Part shown: one piece after another, positions 1-9,200 of the stretch | How the letters are laid out: every line of letters begins with the position of its first letter | How positions within the stretch are numbered: position 1 is the stretch's first letter | Assembly (NCBI GenBank): GCA_009786715.1 | Contig: WQRN01000016.1 | Coordinates: 129 to 25,446 of the forward strand | Source of the DNA: Treponema sp. | GTDB lineage: Bacteria; Spirochaetota; Spirochaetia; Treponematales; Breznakiellaceae | DNA: 25,318 bases | Reading direction: 5' to 3' | Program-made: the position numbers and the translations under genes | The notes under the pieces: generated by a model | Told to the model about the DNA's origin: nothing | What the model saw: only the letters and a program-made list of their open reading frames with translations | Databases searched by the model: none

Positions 1-302
1 TCAGCCGGTCTCCAGAACAGGAAGCCCCATGCTCTTTTCCATGCCGGCCCCAGAGCGCCGTCGTATCCAGTGTCGTTTCCGACAGTAAATACTAATTTTC
101 CGCCGCCCTTACCGTCGCCGAAATTCGCAGACATTTTTGCTTCATGGTATTGCTGTCCGCCCATGTTTACATCGTCGGAATCACCATTACCGCTAAGAAA
201 AGTTGTACCAATCATTAACTGTCCGCCCAGACTTGCCTGAGCAAATGCAGTCCCTGTGATCAATGCGAATACGACCATGACCACAATCAGTTTTTTCAAC
301 AT
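1..302 (-). CDS. Exported, probably outer-membrane beta-barrel protein, partial (N-terminal 100 codons)
   Basis: The reading frame opens with ATG at 302 behind a strong Shine-Dalgarno (AGGAGG, plus strand about 309-314) and stays open to the window edge, so the C-terminus is missing. Residues 1-22 form a classic signal peptide (MLKKLIVVMVVFALITGTAFA, then Q). The mature part is rich in Gly, Asn and Asp with alternating hydrophobic residues (GGQLMIGTTF, KLVFTVGND) and ends near AWGFLFW, as in small spirochaete porin-like barrels. The protein would be exported through Sec and placed in the outer membrane. It is divergent from the DUF72 operon. Its upstream region carries a run of eight G on the coding strand, treated separately. 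The specific family is not certain; a periplasmic or surface protein is the alternative. Confidence 0.6.
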   Translation of the reverse strand, partial: MLKKLIVVMVVFALITGTAFAQASLGGQLMIGTTFLSGNGDSDDVNMGGQQYHEAKMSANFGDGKGGGKLVFTVGNDTGYDGALGPAWKRAWGFLFWRPA

Positions 303-349
303 AATTCACTCCTCCTAAATAATTTGAGGTTAAACAGACTTACCTGTTT

Positions 350-357
350 CCCCCCCC
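350..357 (-). repeat. Poly-G tract (8 G on the coding strand) upstream of the outer-membrane protein gene
   Basis: Plus-strand positions 350-357 are eight consecutive C, read as eight G about 48-55 bp upstream of the start codon at 302. An A-rich run lies just beyond it (about 367-374). Homopolymers of this length are slippage-prone, and in Treponema pallidum poly-G tracts upstream of some tpr outer-membrane protein genes vary in length and alter transcription. I could not place a convincing -35/-10 pair around it, so its role here is inferred. Confidence 0.5.
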
Positions 358-446
358 ACGCTGCTTAAAAAAAACGAACGTTTAAATTCGGCTAGTTTAT
401 AAAACTATTTTAAAACGCAAGTTTTTGTTTTGATTTTTTAAGGGGC

Positions 447-475
447 TTGACAAATCCTATACAAACGTGTAGTAT
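447..475 (+). promoter_or_regulatory. Sigma-70-type promoter of the DUF72-polymerase operon
   Basis: A perfect -35 box TTGACA (447-452) is followed after 17 bp by TAGTAT (470-475, 4/6 match to TATAAT). Normal spacing puts +1 at 482, the A of the start codon, so the transcript would be leaderless. No Shine-Dalgarno precedes the ATG. An alternative -10, TATTAT at 473-478, would need a 20-bp spacer. Confidence 0.6.
457..472. promoter_or_regulatory. Dyad inside the promoter spacer: candidate operator
   Basis: CTATAC-AAAC-GTGTAG forms an inverted repeat with one mismatch, with a perfect core of TACA/TGTA. It fills most of the spacer between -35 and -10, so a bound repressor would block RNA polymerase. 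LexA control would fit the operon content, but the site does not match the E. coli or Bacillus LexA boxes I know, and no lexA gene is in the window. Confidence 0.35.
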
Positions 476-481
476 TATAGT

Positions 482-1282
482 ATGGACAAGATCGCCGTTG
501 GAACATGCGGCTACTCGTACAATGAATGGGTAGGCCCTTTTTATCCTCAAAAAACAAAACAGGAGGAGTATCTTCCTTTTTACGCGGAGCAGTTTTCTAC
601 CGTCGAACTCAATTTTTCCTACTACGTCATGCCCACCGCTGAACAAATACGGCATATGGTAGAAAGTTCCGGAAATTTGGCTTTTTCTATAAAGGCGCCT
701 CAGTCTCTTACTCACAAAGTGGATCCCTCCAAGTGGCAGGATGAGGCGAAAACTTACATTGCTGCGATTGAACCGCTGGCGGAAGCTGGCAAACTGGAAG
801 CGGTTTTGTTTCAATTTCCTTATTCATTTCACTACGAGGCCGATAACAGGCGGCATCTGGACAGGATTTTAACCGAATTTTCGGGTATCCCCTCCGCCGT
901 CGAGTTCAGAAATACCGACTGGAACAATAACCGGGTAATCGATGAGTTTAAAAAAAGACAAGTTTCCTATGTTTCCACCGATTTGCCGGATATAAAGGGG
1001 CTGCCGCCTGTGCTGGATGTTTCCACTTCGCCGCTTGCGTATTTTCGCCTGCATGGCAGAAACGCCGATAAATGGTGGGGTTCGGACAGCCGCGCAAGGT
1101 ATGACTATTTGTACAGCGATAAGGAACTTGAAGGCGCGGCGCAGCGGATTAAGCGCATTGTAATAAAAGCGGATAAAATACTTGTTTATTTTAATAATCA
1201 CGCGAGAGGGCAGGCTGTAAAGAATGCCCTAACGCTGAAAAAGATTTTGGAAAAAATGGATGAGGACAATCGCCCATCTTAA
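482..1282 (+). CDS. DUF72 / YecE-family TIM-barrel protein
   Basis: This 266-residue protein is full length for the family. The N-terminus GTCGYSYNEWVGPFYP (residues 7-22) matches the family's GTxGYSYxxWxGxFYP signature. The C-terminus YFNNHARGQAVKNA (about 236-249) matches the FNNHxxGxAxxNA block. DUF72 proteins are predicted TIM barrels of unknown biochemical function, and a link to nucleic-acid repair has been guessed from fold. No signal peptide or membrane segment is visible, so it should be cytoplasmic. It is the first gene of the polymerase operon and overlaps the ImuB-like gene by 23 bp, which implies translational coupling. The position is the one ImuA takes in canonical mutagenesis cassettes. 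Start choice rests on the promoter geometry and family alignment, since no Shine-Dalgarno is present. Confidence 0.85.
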   Translation: MDKIAVGTCGYSYNEWVGPFYPQKTKQEEYLPFYAEQFSTVELNFSYYVMPTAEQIRHMVESSGNLAFSIKAPQSLTHKVDPSKWQDEAKTYIAAIEPLAEAGKLEAVLFQFPYSFHYEADNRRHLDRILTEFSGIPSAVEFRNTDWNNNRVIDEFKKRQVSYVSTDLPDIKGLPPVLDVSTSPLAYFRLHGRNADKWWGSDSRARYDYLYSDKELEGAAQRIKRIVIKADKILVYFNNHARGQAVKNALTLKKILEKMDEDNRPS

Positions 1283-2441
1283 CATCATTGGTTTTCGCGC
1301 GGCGGCGGCGGAGCTGTTCGATAGCTCTCTGCGGGGAAGGCCGTATGTGATTGCCGGCAGAGCGGGAGGGCAGGCGGTTGCCTGGGATGTGTCGCCTGCC
1401 GCGCTTAAGGAAGGCGTAAAATACGGCGCGCCTCTTTCCGCTGCTCAGCGGATCGTAAAAGAATTAATGGTGGTGCCGCCGGATCCCGGCGCCTATTCAA
1501 AAGTTAACAGTCTTCTTGAAGATGTAATAAGCCGCTATGCTCCTGTGTGGCAGAACGACGGCGCCGGAAATATTTATCTCGATTTAACGGGCACACGGCG
1601 GATTTTCGGCCCCGCGTCTGACTGTGTTTGTCATATTCAAAATGAAATTCTTGATAAAACAAAAATTGAAGCCGCGGCGGCGGCGGGAACAAATAAACTT
1701 GTCTGCAAGGTGGCAAGCAGAACGATTCGCCCCGAAGGTCTTATAGAAGTTCGCCGGGGAGAAGAAGCCGCTTTTCTTTCTCATCAGGATATTGCGCTGC
1801 TGCCGGGTCTCGGCTCCTCGTTAATGAAAACTATTCGCGTAACAGGTTTCCGTGAAGCAGGCGAATTAGCCGCTTTAAGCGACAGCGAAGCATTGTCGCT
1901 GTTCGGCAAAAAGGGCATTCTTTTGCGTGACAGCGCGCGCGGTATCGATGATTCCCCCGTCGCTTCCGCGGGAAACAGAGTTATAGAAAGCAGAGCCGAT
2001 TTTTCGCAGGACGCGATAGATGAAACTGTAATTAAAGGCGCGATCACTTCCGTCTGCGGGAACGCGGGGCTTCAAATGCGCAGAGATAAATTGGGCGCGT
2101 CCGCCGTTAAGTTATCTGTCATTTACGCGGACGCGGTGAAAGCCGATATAAGCGAAAAAAAGAAAAACCTTCTGGTAACGGATAAAGATATAATAACGGC
2201 GGCTTTTGGTTTATATCAAAAAAGCGTAATACGCCGCGTCCGCATACGTTCAATTTCCGTTTCCCTTGAAGATTTTTCTCCTCTAGGCTATGAACCGGAT
2301 TTATTTGAGCTTGAGACAGATACAAAAAGCCGCAAATTACAGGAAGCGGCGGATAAAATACAGCTTCGCTACGGCGCGGGCAAAGTTACGCGCGGTATTG
2401 TTCTTGCGGCGTCAAAAAAAGATTTTGCCTATGCTTACTAG
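1260..2441 (+). CDS. ImuB-like Y-family DNA polymerase homologue lacking catalytic acidic residues
   Basis: The 393-residue protein aligns end to end with DinB-type polymerases. Palm and fingers occupy about residues 1-160, a helix-hairpin-helix 'thumb' segment (ALLPGLGSSL) begins near 179, and a little-finger domain lies at about 245-370. The three metal-binding positions of DinB are changed: D8 is N8 (AHLNIIGF), and D103/E104 are G103/N104 (GAGNIYLDLT), although flanking Y106, L107 and D108 remain. That loss is typical of ImuB, a non-catalytic scaffold that bridges the sliding clamp, ImuA and DnaE2. No C-terminal clamp motif of the QLxLF type is seen. The gene overlaps both neighbours (23 bp upstream, 11 bp downstream), so the three products are probably made together. 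It could alternatively be a divergent DinB with unusual metal ligands, but that is less likely. Confidence 0.8.
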   Translation: MRTIAHLNIIGFRAAAAELFDSSLRGRPYVIAGRAGGQAVAWDVSPAALKEGVKYGAPLSAAQRIVKELMVVPPDPGAYSKVNSLLEDVISRYAPVWQNDGAGNIYLDLTGTRRIFGPASDCVCHIQNEILDKTKIEAAAAAGTNKLVCKVASRTIRPEGLIEVRRGEEAAFLSHQDIALLPGLGSSLMKTIRVTGFREAGELAALSDSEALSLFGKKGILLRDSARGIDDSPVASAGNRVIESRADFSQDAIDETVIKGAITSVCGNAGLQMRRDKLGASAVKLSVIYADAVKADISEKKKNLLVTDKDIITAAFGLYQKSVIRRVRIRSISVSLEDFSPLGYEPDLFELETDTKSRKLQEAADKIQLRYGAGKVTRGIVLAASKKDFAYAY

Positions 2442-5388
2442 GCTTGGATTAATATCCGCTTACTCATTCCTTTACGGCGTCCATAAACCGGAAGCGCTGA
2501 TGGACGCGGCTGTTTCTTTCGGAATAAAAACTGTTTCAATCTGCGATTTAAATAATCTTTACGGGGTGCACTCGTTTTTAGAAGCGGCTAAAGAGAGAGG
2601 AATACGCCCTGTTATCGGCGCGGCGCTGAGTATCGATCATAAAAAAACTTCAAATAACATTTATTGTTTTGCCGGGAACAGGGCAGGGTTCAGCAGATTA
2701 TGCGAAATATTGTCGATGCGCAATAAAGACGTTAAAAAATTTGATCCTGTTTCATTGTTACGCGAAAATTCTTCAGGGCTTACGCTTGCCTGCGCGGACA
2801 GCGCCGCTTTAACTTTGCTTGCGGGAAATGTAAAAAGTCTTTACGCCGCTGTAACCCGCGAATGTTTAAGCGTTATCGGCGCTCATAAATCGCTGAATCT
2901 CCCCCTTGCTTTTCTTGACACAAGTTTGTTTCTGGAAAAAGACGATTATTCCGTTCATAAAACGTTACGCGCAATTGGATTAAATAAAACTATCGGAAAC
3001 CTTGAGTCCGATGAAACAGTTTCCAATGGGAAGGGCGTTTTTCAAAACAGCGAACAGCTGTCGAGTTTTTTAAAATCGTGGCCTCAGGCGGTAAAAGGCG
3101 CCGAAGAAATTGCCGCTAAGTGTCAATTTAACGAACTCTTTAACGGTTTTATTTTCCCTTCTTACGGAGAAAAACCCGCAGATGAGTTAAGGCAGAGGGT
3201 TTACAGCGGCGCTTCGCTGCGTTACGGCGAACTCGGCGACATGGAGGTTGATCGTATTGAATACGAACTGGAAGTGATTGAAAAAATGGGTTTCGCTCCG
3301 TATTTTCTGCGCATGGACGATATTGTAAAAATAGCGAAAGTTTCCGCTCAGTCAGCTAAAAGCAGCCAAAGAACATGCGGGCGGGGATCAGGAGCCGCTT
3401 CAATTGTTTCTTACTCGCTTGGGATCACCAATGTTGATCCGATTGCGCATAACTTGTATTTTGAGCGTTTTTTAAGCAGCGCAAGGCCGGATCCGCCGGA
3501 TATCGACGTTGATTTTGCGTGGGATGAAAGAGACGAAATAATAAAATCTTTAATCGAAGAATTCGGAAGCGATTATTGCGCGAGAGTGGCGAATCATAAT
3601 TTTTTCCGCTCCCGATCCGCTCTGCGGGAAACGGCAAAAGCATACGGATTTCCGGACGCGGAAATATCAAATTTAGAAAGAAAAATATTTGATTTTCGCG
3701 AAAAAGAGGAAAATATCGATCCTCTCTGGATGGAAATTTACCGGATTGCCTCAAAAATTGAAGGGCTGCCCAGGGGTTTAAGCATGCACTGCGGAGGAAT
3801 TGTAATCACTCCGCAGCCTGTTAATCGTTACGCGCCAATTGAAAAATCTCTGGATGGGTTTCCGCTTCTGGCGTGGGAAAAGGAAGGGACGGAAGCCGCC
3901 GGCTTTGTAAAAATTGATCTTCTGGGAAACAGGAGCCTTGCGGTTATCAGAGACGCTTTAGCAAACCTTGAAGAGCAGGGTATACAAATCGATCAAAATA
4001 CATGGCATCCAATTAACGACGAGCCGACAATCGAAGCGCTTGCCAAGGGCGACAGCATCGGAGTTTTTTATATCGAAAGCCCCGCGATGCGTCAGCTGCA
4101 GAAAAAAACAGGAGCGGGAGATTTTGATCATATTGTGATTCATTCAAGCATCATACGCCCTGCCGCTAATAAATTTATCTCTGAATATGTAAGGCGGCTT
4201 AAAGGCGGCGCGTGGGATCCTCTACATCCGCGTCTTGATAAAATTTTAAACGAGACTTACGGCATTTTGTGCTATCAGGAAGATGTAAGCAAAACCGCCG
4301 CCGCGCTCGCGGGTTTTGACGAAGCGGGCGCCGATAAACTGCGCAAGGTTATCGCGAAGAAAGCAGGAGCGCAAAAATTAAGAGTGTATGAAAACCAGTT
4401 TTTTGACGGCTGCCGGAAAAACGGCGTAGATGAAAAAACAATACGGGAAATTTGGGCTATGATGCTTTCCTTCGACGGTTATTCGTTTTGCAAACCTCAT
4501 TCCGCTTCTTACGCAATGGTTTCTTTTCAATCTGCGTATTTAAGGGTGCACCATCCGGCGGAATTTATGGCGGCTGTTCTTTCCAATCAAGGCGGATATT
4601 ACCGCCCGCACGCGTACATCGCGGAAATTCGCAGAATGGAGCTTTTAACCGAAGGGCCGGATATAAATATCTCGCGGTATGAATATTTCGGTTTTAAAAA
4701 AAATGTTGTTATAGGTTTTATGGCGGTAAAAGGTTTGTCTGTGACAGGAGTTAATAATATTATCGAAGAGCGCGCAAGGGGAGGGCCTTATGTTTCGCTT
4801 GAAGATTTTTCAAGACGCGTTCGGCTTAACAGAGAAGATATTACCGCGCTGTGCCCGGCCGGCGTTTTTGACAGTATTTCAGGCGGCATAACAAGAGTTA
4901 TGCAGGCGCGCAGTTTGTTATCTGCTCTTTCGGAAAAACCGAGCAGACAAGGCGAATTATTTTCACAGAACGAAAAGCCTGAATCAAGAGAGAGAGCCTG
5001 TCTTGTTGTACAAAACAATTCATTATGGGAGGAATACAATGTTTTGGGTTTTCTCAGAAACGCGCATCCTTTAATTTTGTACACAGACCGTATATCAAAA
5101 ATAAAAGACCGCGTTAAAGCATGCCAGATAAAAAATTATATCGGGCGAAATATAAAAATAATCGGCTGGCCGATAACACAGAAGGAAGTCTGGACAAAAG
5201 ACGGCTTAACTATGAGTTTTTTAAGCCTTGAAGATGAAACAGCAATGTATGAAACTGTTATCTTTCCCCAAGTTTATGATCGTTACAGCAAGCTGCTCTT
5301 TGATCAACACCCCCTGCTTGTAAACGGGTTTGTAACTGATGATCAAGGGGCAGTGATCCTGGAAGTTGATAAAATTGAAGCTTTATAA
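2431..5388 (+). CDS. DnaE-type DNA polymerase III alpha subunit, ImuC/DnaE2-like
   Basis: I take ATG 2431 as the start because the PHP domain begins there (LTRLGLISAYSFLYG); the frame stays open upstream to 2290, but that part is out of family and overlaps the ImuB-like gene. The product has 985 residues. The order is PHP domain (about 1-150), palm with GRGSGA (about 317-322) and PDIDVDF (catalytic D359 and D361), third Asp D496 in KIDLLGN, fingers YQEDV...GYSFCKPHSASYA (about 615-695), helix-hairpin-helix (about 763-785), clamp-like motif QGELF (840-844), and OB fold (about 905-975). PHP metal ligands are largely gone: the usual HxHSxYS is LISAYS, and TDHxNLYG is CDLNNLYG. It is shorter than replicative DnaE (about 1160 residues) and lacks a tau-binding tail. 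It is therefore a translesion rather than replicative polymerase, by inference. Confidence 0.85.
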   Translation: MLTRLGLISAYSFLYGVHKPEALMDAAVSFGIKTVSICDLNNLYGVHSFLEAAKERGIRPVIGAALSIDHKKTSNNIYCFAGNRAGFSRLCEILSMRNKDVKKFDPVSLLRENSSGLTLACADSAALTLLAGNVKSLYAAVTRECLSVIGAHKSLNLPLAFLDTSLFLEKDDYSVHKTLRAIGLNKTIGNLESDETVSNGKGVFQNSEQLSSFLKSWPQAVKGAEEIAAKCQFNELFNGFIFPSYGEKPADELRQRVYSGASLRYGELGDMEVDRIEYELEVIEKMGFAPYFLRMDDIVKIAKVSAQSAKSSQRTCGRGSGAASIVSYSLGITNVDPIAHNLYFERFLSSARPDPPDIDVDFAWDERDEIIKSLIEEFGSDYCARVANHNFFRSRSALRETAKAYGFPDAEISNLERKIFDFREKEENIDPLWMEIYRIASKIEGLPRGLSMHCGGIVITPQPVNRYAPIEKSLDGFPLLAWEKEGTEAAGFVKIDLLGNRSLAVIRDALANLEEQGIQIDQNTWHPINDEPTIEALAKGDSIGVFYIESPAMRQLQKKTGAGDFDHIVIHSSIIRPAANKFISEYVRRLKGGAWDPLHPRLDKILNETYGILCYQEDVSKTAAALAGFDEAGADKLRKVIAKKAGAQKLRVYENQFFDGCRKNGVDEKTIREIWAMMLSFDGYSFCKPHSASYAMVSFQSAYLRVHHPAEFMAAVLSNQGGYYRPHAYIAEIRRMELLTEGPDINISRYEYFGFKKNVVIGFMAVKGLSVTGVNNIIEERARGGPYVSLEDFSRRVRLNREDITALCPAGVFDSISGGITRVMQARSLLSALSEKPSRQGELFSQNEKPESRERACLVVQNNSLWEEYNVLGFLRNAHPLILYTDRISKIKDRVKACQIKNYIGRNIKIIGWPITQKEVWTKDGLTMSFLSLEDETAMYETVIFPQVYDRYSKLLFDQHPLLVNGFVTDDQGAVILEVDKIEAL

Positions 5389-5408
5389 AAAGCCGCTTTG
5401 TAAAAAGC
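5380..5408. terminator. Tandem small hairpins between convergent genes
   Basis: The 14-bp motif GCTTTRTAAAAAGC occurs twice in tandem (5380-5393 and 5395-5408). Each copy forms a 5-bp stem (GCTTT/AAAGC). The first copy includes the dnaE-like stop codon. The pair lies where the polymerase operon meets the end of the signalling operon and could terminate both, although the stems are short and AT-rich. Confidence 0.35.
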
Positions 5409-5409
5409 A

Positions 5410-6267
5410 TTAACCCATTAACTTTTTATTATCATCTCTGATTTTTGCCAGTTCTCTGGAGATTCGTATGTGCCTTGCGACTTTGTCGTTAAGCTCTTTT
5501 GGTTTAAACGGCTTTACGATAAAATCTGAAGCGCCGATACTCATGGCTTCGCTTACATGATCGTGAGTTCCTTCCGTTGTAATTATGATAATCGGGGTTT
5601 CTTTGTGTTCGGGAAGCGTGCGTATCATTGGGATTAAATCAAATCCGTTCAGGACAGGCATTAAATAATCAAGAACGATTAACTCAGGTTTTTTTGTACG
5701 CAGAAAATCCATTACATCTTCGGATTTGGAAAGTATGAATACTTTGTACCTGTCTTGCAGGGCGTATTGCATCGCCCGCAGCATACTGCTTACATCATCA
5801 ACAACAAGAACAGGCGGTTTATTGCCGTCTTCATCTTCAAAAGATATTTCTTTACCTTCGCCGGGGTTTAAAATAATTTCTATACTTTCAATTAATTTTG
5901 TCGCCGAGAACGGCTTTATTACATAGTCTGCTGCTCCCAGGCTCAGGCCCTTAACCACGCTCTCTCTGTCGCTCTTTCCTGTTAGAAAAATAACCGGCAC
6001 TTGAGAATATTTATCATCCGATTTTAAACCTTTTATAGCTTCGTAACCGTCAATATCAGGCATATTAACATCTAATAAAATTAAATCAGGTTTAACAAAG
6101 CTAAGAAGCTCGTACATTTTTACAACCGATTCTGCCGGAAATATATCATAATAATCACTTAACCTGTTTTTTACTGTTATCAAACTGTAACTAACATCGT
6201 CCACGTAGATTATTTTTTTCTTGTCGCCCGATGATTCACCTGCCGGTTTTGTATCCAATGTTTCCAT
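5410..6267 (-). CDS. Dual-receiver response regulator without output domain
   Basis: The 285-residue protein has two receiver domains and nothing else recognisable. REC1 spans about residues 18-135 with acidic pair D23/D24, phosphoacceptor D66 (LLDVNMPD), T96 and K118. REC2 spans about 152-272 with D157/D158, D200 (VLDYLMP), T230 and K252. Both sites are complete, so both should accept phosphate. A short charged helical tail follows. It is the last gene of the signalling operon, 12 bp after the PAS-GAF kinase, with GGAGAG before its ATG. It is a close paralogue of the gene at 9414, and the key residues fall at identical positions. Without an output domain it probably acts by protein contact or as a phosphate carrier or sink; this is inference. 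Confidence 0.85.
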   Translation of the reverse strand: METLDTKPAGESSGDKKKIIYVDDVSYSLITVKNRLSDYYDIFPAESVVKMYELLSFVKPDLILLDVNMPDIDGYEAIKGLKSDDKYSQVPVIFLTGKSDRESVVKGLSLGAADYVIKPFSATKLIESIEIILNPGEGKEISFEDEDGNKPPVLVVDDVSSMLRAMQYALQDRYKVFILSKSEDVMDFLRTKKPELIVLDYLMPVLNGFDLIPMIRTLPEHKETPIIIITTEGTHDHVSEAMSIGASDFIVKPFKPKELNDKVARHIRISRELAKIRDDNKKLMG

Positions 6268-6279
6268 AATCTCTCTCCG

Positions 6280-9200
6280 TTATTTATCCAGATATGATAA
6301 TTTTTCAGCAATATCTTTAAGGTTCATCATATCCATGTTTTTTCGAATCCAGTCTACAAGGCTGTCATCGTTCACATATTGATATTTGTCCAACAGCGCC
6401 ATCGCTTCGTCCGCGGCGCCTATGTCATAATCTTTGCACGCACCTTGAAGCTGCTTTAATACGTCTTTTGCCGGTTTATCCATTTTTGGTTTTGGATTAT
6501 CCGTATCCATGGAGGAGAATATCTCTTCCAGATCGTTAACCAGTTTCCACGCCGCTTCAATAAACGGATTATTATGTTCGCTTATAAAGCTAATATCGCC
6601 TTTTTCTGCCGCTCTTTCAAGATCTTTCGCTTCTTTTGCGACCTGCTCGGCGTATATATCAAGGCTTGTACCCTTTATACCGTGAACATTTATTTTATAA
6701 AGGCTTAAATTTGTCTCGTTTAAACCGGAATCTGTGATATTTTGAACCGAAGTTAATAAAGATCTAACGCTTGCGGCATATGAACGAAGCACTTTTAAAT
6801 ATGTATCTACATTGCCTTCGTACCGAAGGAGGCCTTTTGTGGTGTTTATTCCCGGGATTTTTCCGGTAAACCCCCCAGTGTTTTTTATATTTTCGTTTGC
6901 CGACTCTTCCTCCGCTTCCTGCTGAGCTTCTGCCTCTTCACGCCGCGCCTCCTCAATTACTTCGGGCGGCTGCTTATCGCGGATATATTTATTTAAAACG
7001 GCGTTCAGCTGGCGGATATCTATCGGTTTGGAAATAAAATTGTCAAAACCGTTTTCAAGGAACATATCAGATTGTCCGGCTACAGCGTTTGCCGTCAGAG
7101 AGACAATAGGATCAGTATAATTTAACGCGCGTATTCGTTTTGTGGTTTCTATGCCGTCCATCACAGGCATCATATGATCCATAAATATAATGTCGTATTT
7201 TGCTCCGTTTTTTATTTTTTCAATCGCTTCAGGCCCGCTCATAACGGTATCAATGCGCAATTTGTAAAGTTTCATCAGACCAACGGCGACAAACAGGTTG
7301 GTTTCAACATCGTCAACAATTAATATATTACCGTACGGCATTGGTTCGCGGACAATTTGTCCTCTTTTTTTATGCGATACAAAACCGACTTTAAATTGCC
7401 TGAAATTGTCCACTGTCTCTTTGCCGAGAACTTCTTTGGATTCTGTAAGTTCTTGAGGAAGGCGGACGGTAAACAATGATCCTTTGCCGGGTCTGCTCTC
7501 CACCTGTATATCTCCGCCCATCAGGTTTACAAGACGCTGAGTTATCGAAAGACCGAGGCCGGTTCCTTCTATTGAAATATTTTTCGCCGTATTAAAACGC
7601 GAATATTCATCGAATAATTTTTCAAGCTGGTCTTTGGTCATACCCTGGCCTGTATCCTGCACTCCGACAACAAGAGTTATGCCTTTTTTGTTATCCGGCC
7701 ATTTTACCTGCCCTCTCATTGAATGCTCCGGCAAGTAAGAGAGCAGGGGGATTGATTCTACCTTGACTGATAATGTGACAGAACCGGTATCGGTGTATTT
7801 AAACGCGTTGGAAAGAAGATTGTTTAGAATCTGTTTAATGCGAAGCTCATCTCCGATTAATCTAAAGGGGATTTTTTCATCAATATCAACTTTAAATTCA
7901 ATCGGTTTGCTTTCAATGCGCATCATGTTTAAATGAACGGCGTCGTTTATCATGCTCGCGACTTTATAATTATTAGGCATTAAATCCAGTTTTCCCGCTT
8001 CTATTTTGGAGAAATCAAGTATGTCGTTGATGATACCCAATAATAAATCGCAGGAACTGTAAATTTTATTAAGACCTTCTTCAATTTCCGGCGAAATTTT
8101 TTCATCCTGCATTAAAAGTTCCGTTACGCCCAAAATCGCGTTCATAGGCGTGCGGATTTCATGGCTCATGTGAGCGAGAAAAGCGGATTTTGCCTGATTC
8201 GCCGTTTCCGCAGCGTCGCGCGCGTTGCGTCTTTCAGAACCGGAAATCGCGAGCGCCATAAGGTCAGCCAAAGAAGACGCGAAGTTTTGTTCTTCAATTA
8301 CCCATTCGCGCATATTGGGATAATCTCTGCAGCTCCATTGTTCAATGCAAACCACTCCCGCCAGTTTACCGTCTACGCGAATGGGAGCGTCAAGCGCCGC
8401 GCATAAATGATCGTATCCCCCGAATGTGCTTGTAATTAATTTACATTCGAGCGTATTGTTCATTACAATAACGCGTTCGGATTTTAAAAGCCTTGCGTAT
8501 TCCGGGCTTCTCGACAGATCGTATTTTTCGTAGGAGGTATTTTCACCTGAATGAGCGTCGTAAAGGGTAATGCTTTCGAGTATATTCTGATTTTCGATAT
8601 AACGCCAAATGCCGATACGATGGGCGTTCAATGCGTTGCAGCCGTCCATCGCGACAGCGACCGCGGCGTCTTTTAAAATGCCGGCGGAGATTGTCGGCGA
8701 CTTTGTAATTTTAGAAAGTGAATCGCTCAATTTTTTTGAGTATTCGTAGCTGGATGTGATTTTATGCTCCATCTCTTTGCGTTTTGTAATATCACGCGCA
8801 ATGCCCAATATACCGATGACTTTGTCTCCAAGCATCAGCGGCATTTTAATAGTTTCATATAAAGGATTTGTGCCGTCGATTCGCGGTATGTGTTCTTCCA
8901 GCGCATAGGTTCGCTTTTCCTGAATTACTTTTGTATCAATTTTATTAAAGCCTTCCGCTACATCGGCGGATAAATCTAAAGCTTCTACATCGCTTTTTCC
9001 GACAAGATCGTCGATATCTTTTCCGAAATGTTCCAAAAACGCTTTATTGCAATGCAGGAAATTCAATTTATGATTTTTGGTAAAGATAAGATCCGGGATT
9101 GAATCAAATAATGTGGTTAGCGTTGTTGTTTGAAGGGCGAGTTCGTCTGTTCTTTTTTTAACAAGTTCTTCAAGCTGCCTTCCGGTTCTGCGGCTTATTA

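Noticed and set aside
457..472. Definite LexA box
   Set aside because: The dyad does not match the LexA consensus sequences known to me. Kept only as an unspecified candidate operator.
2290..2430. Longer N-terminus for the DnaE-like protein
   Set aside because: The extra 47 residues are basic and out of family and lie wholly within the ImuB-like gene. The PHP domain begins at ATG 2431.
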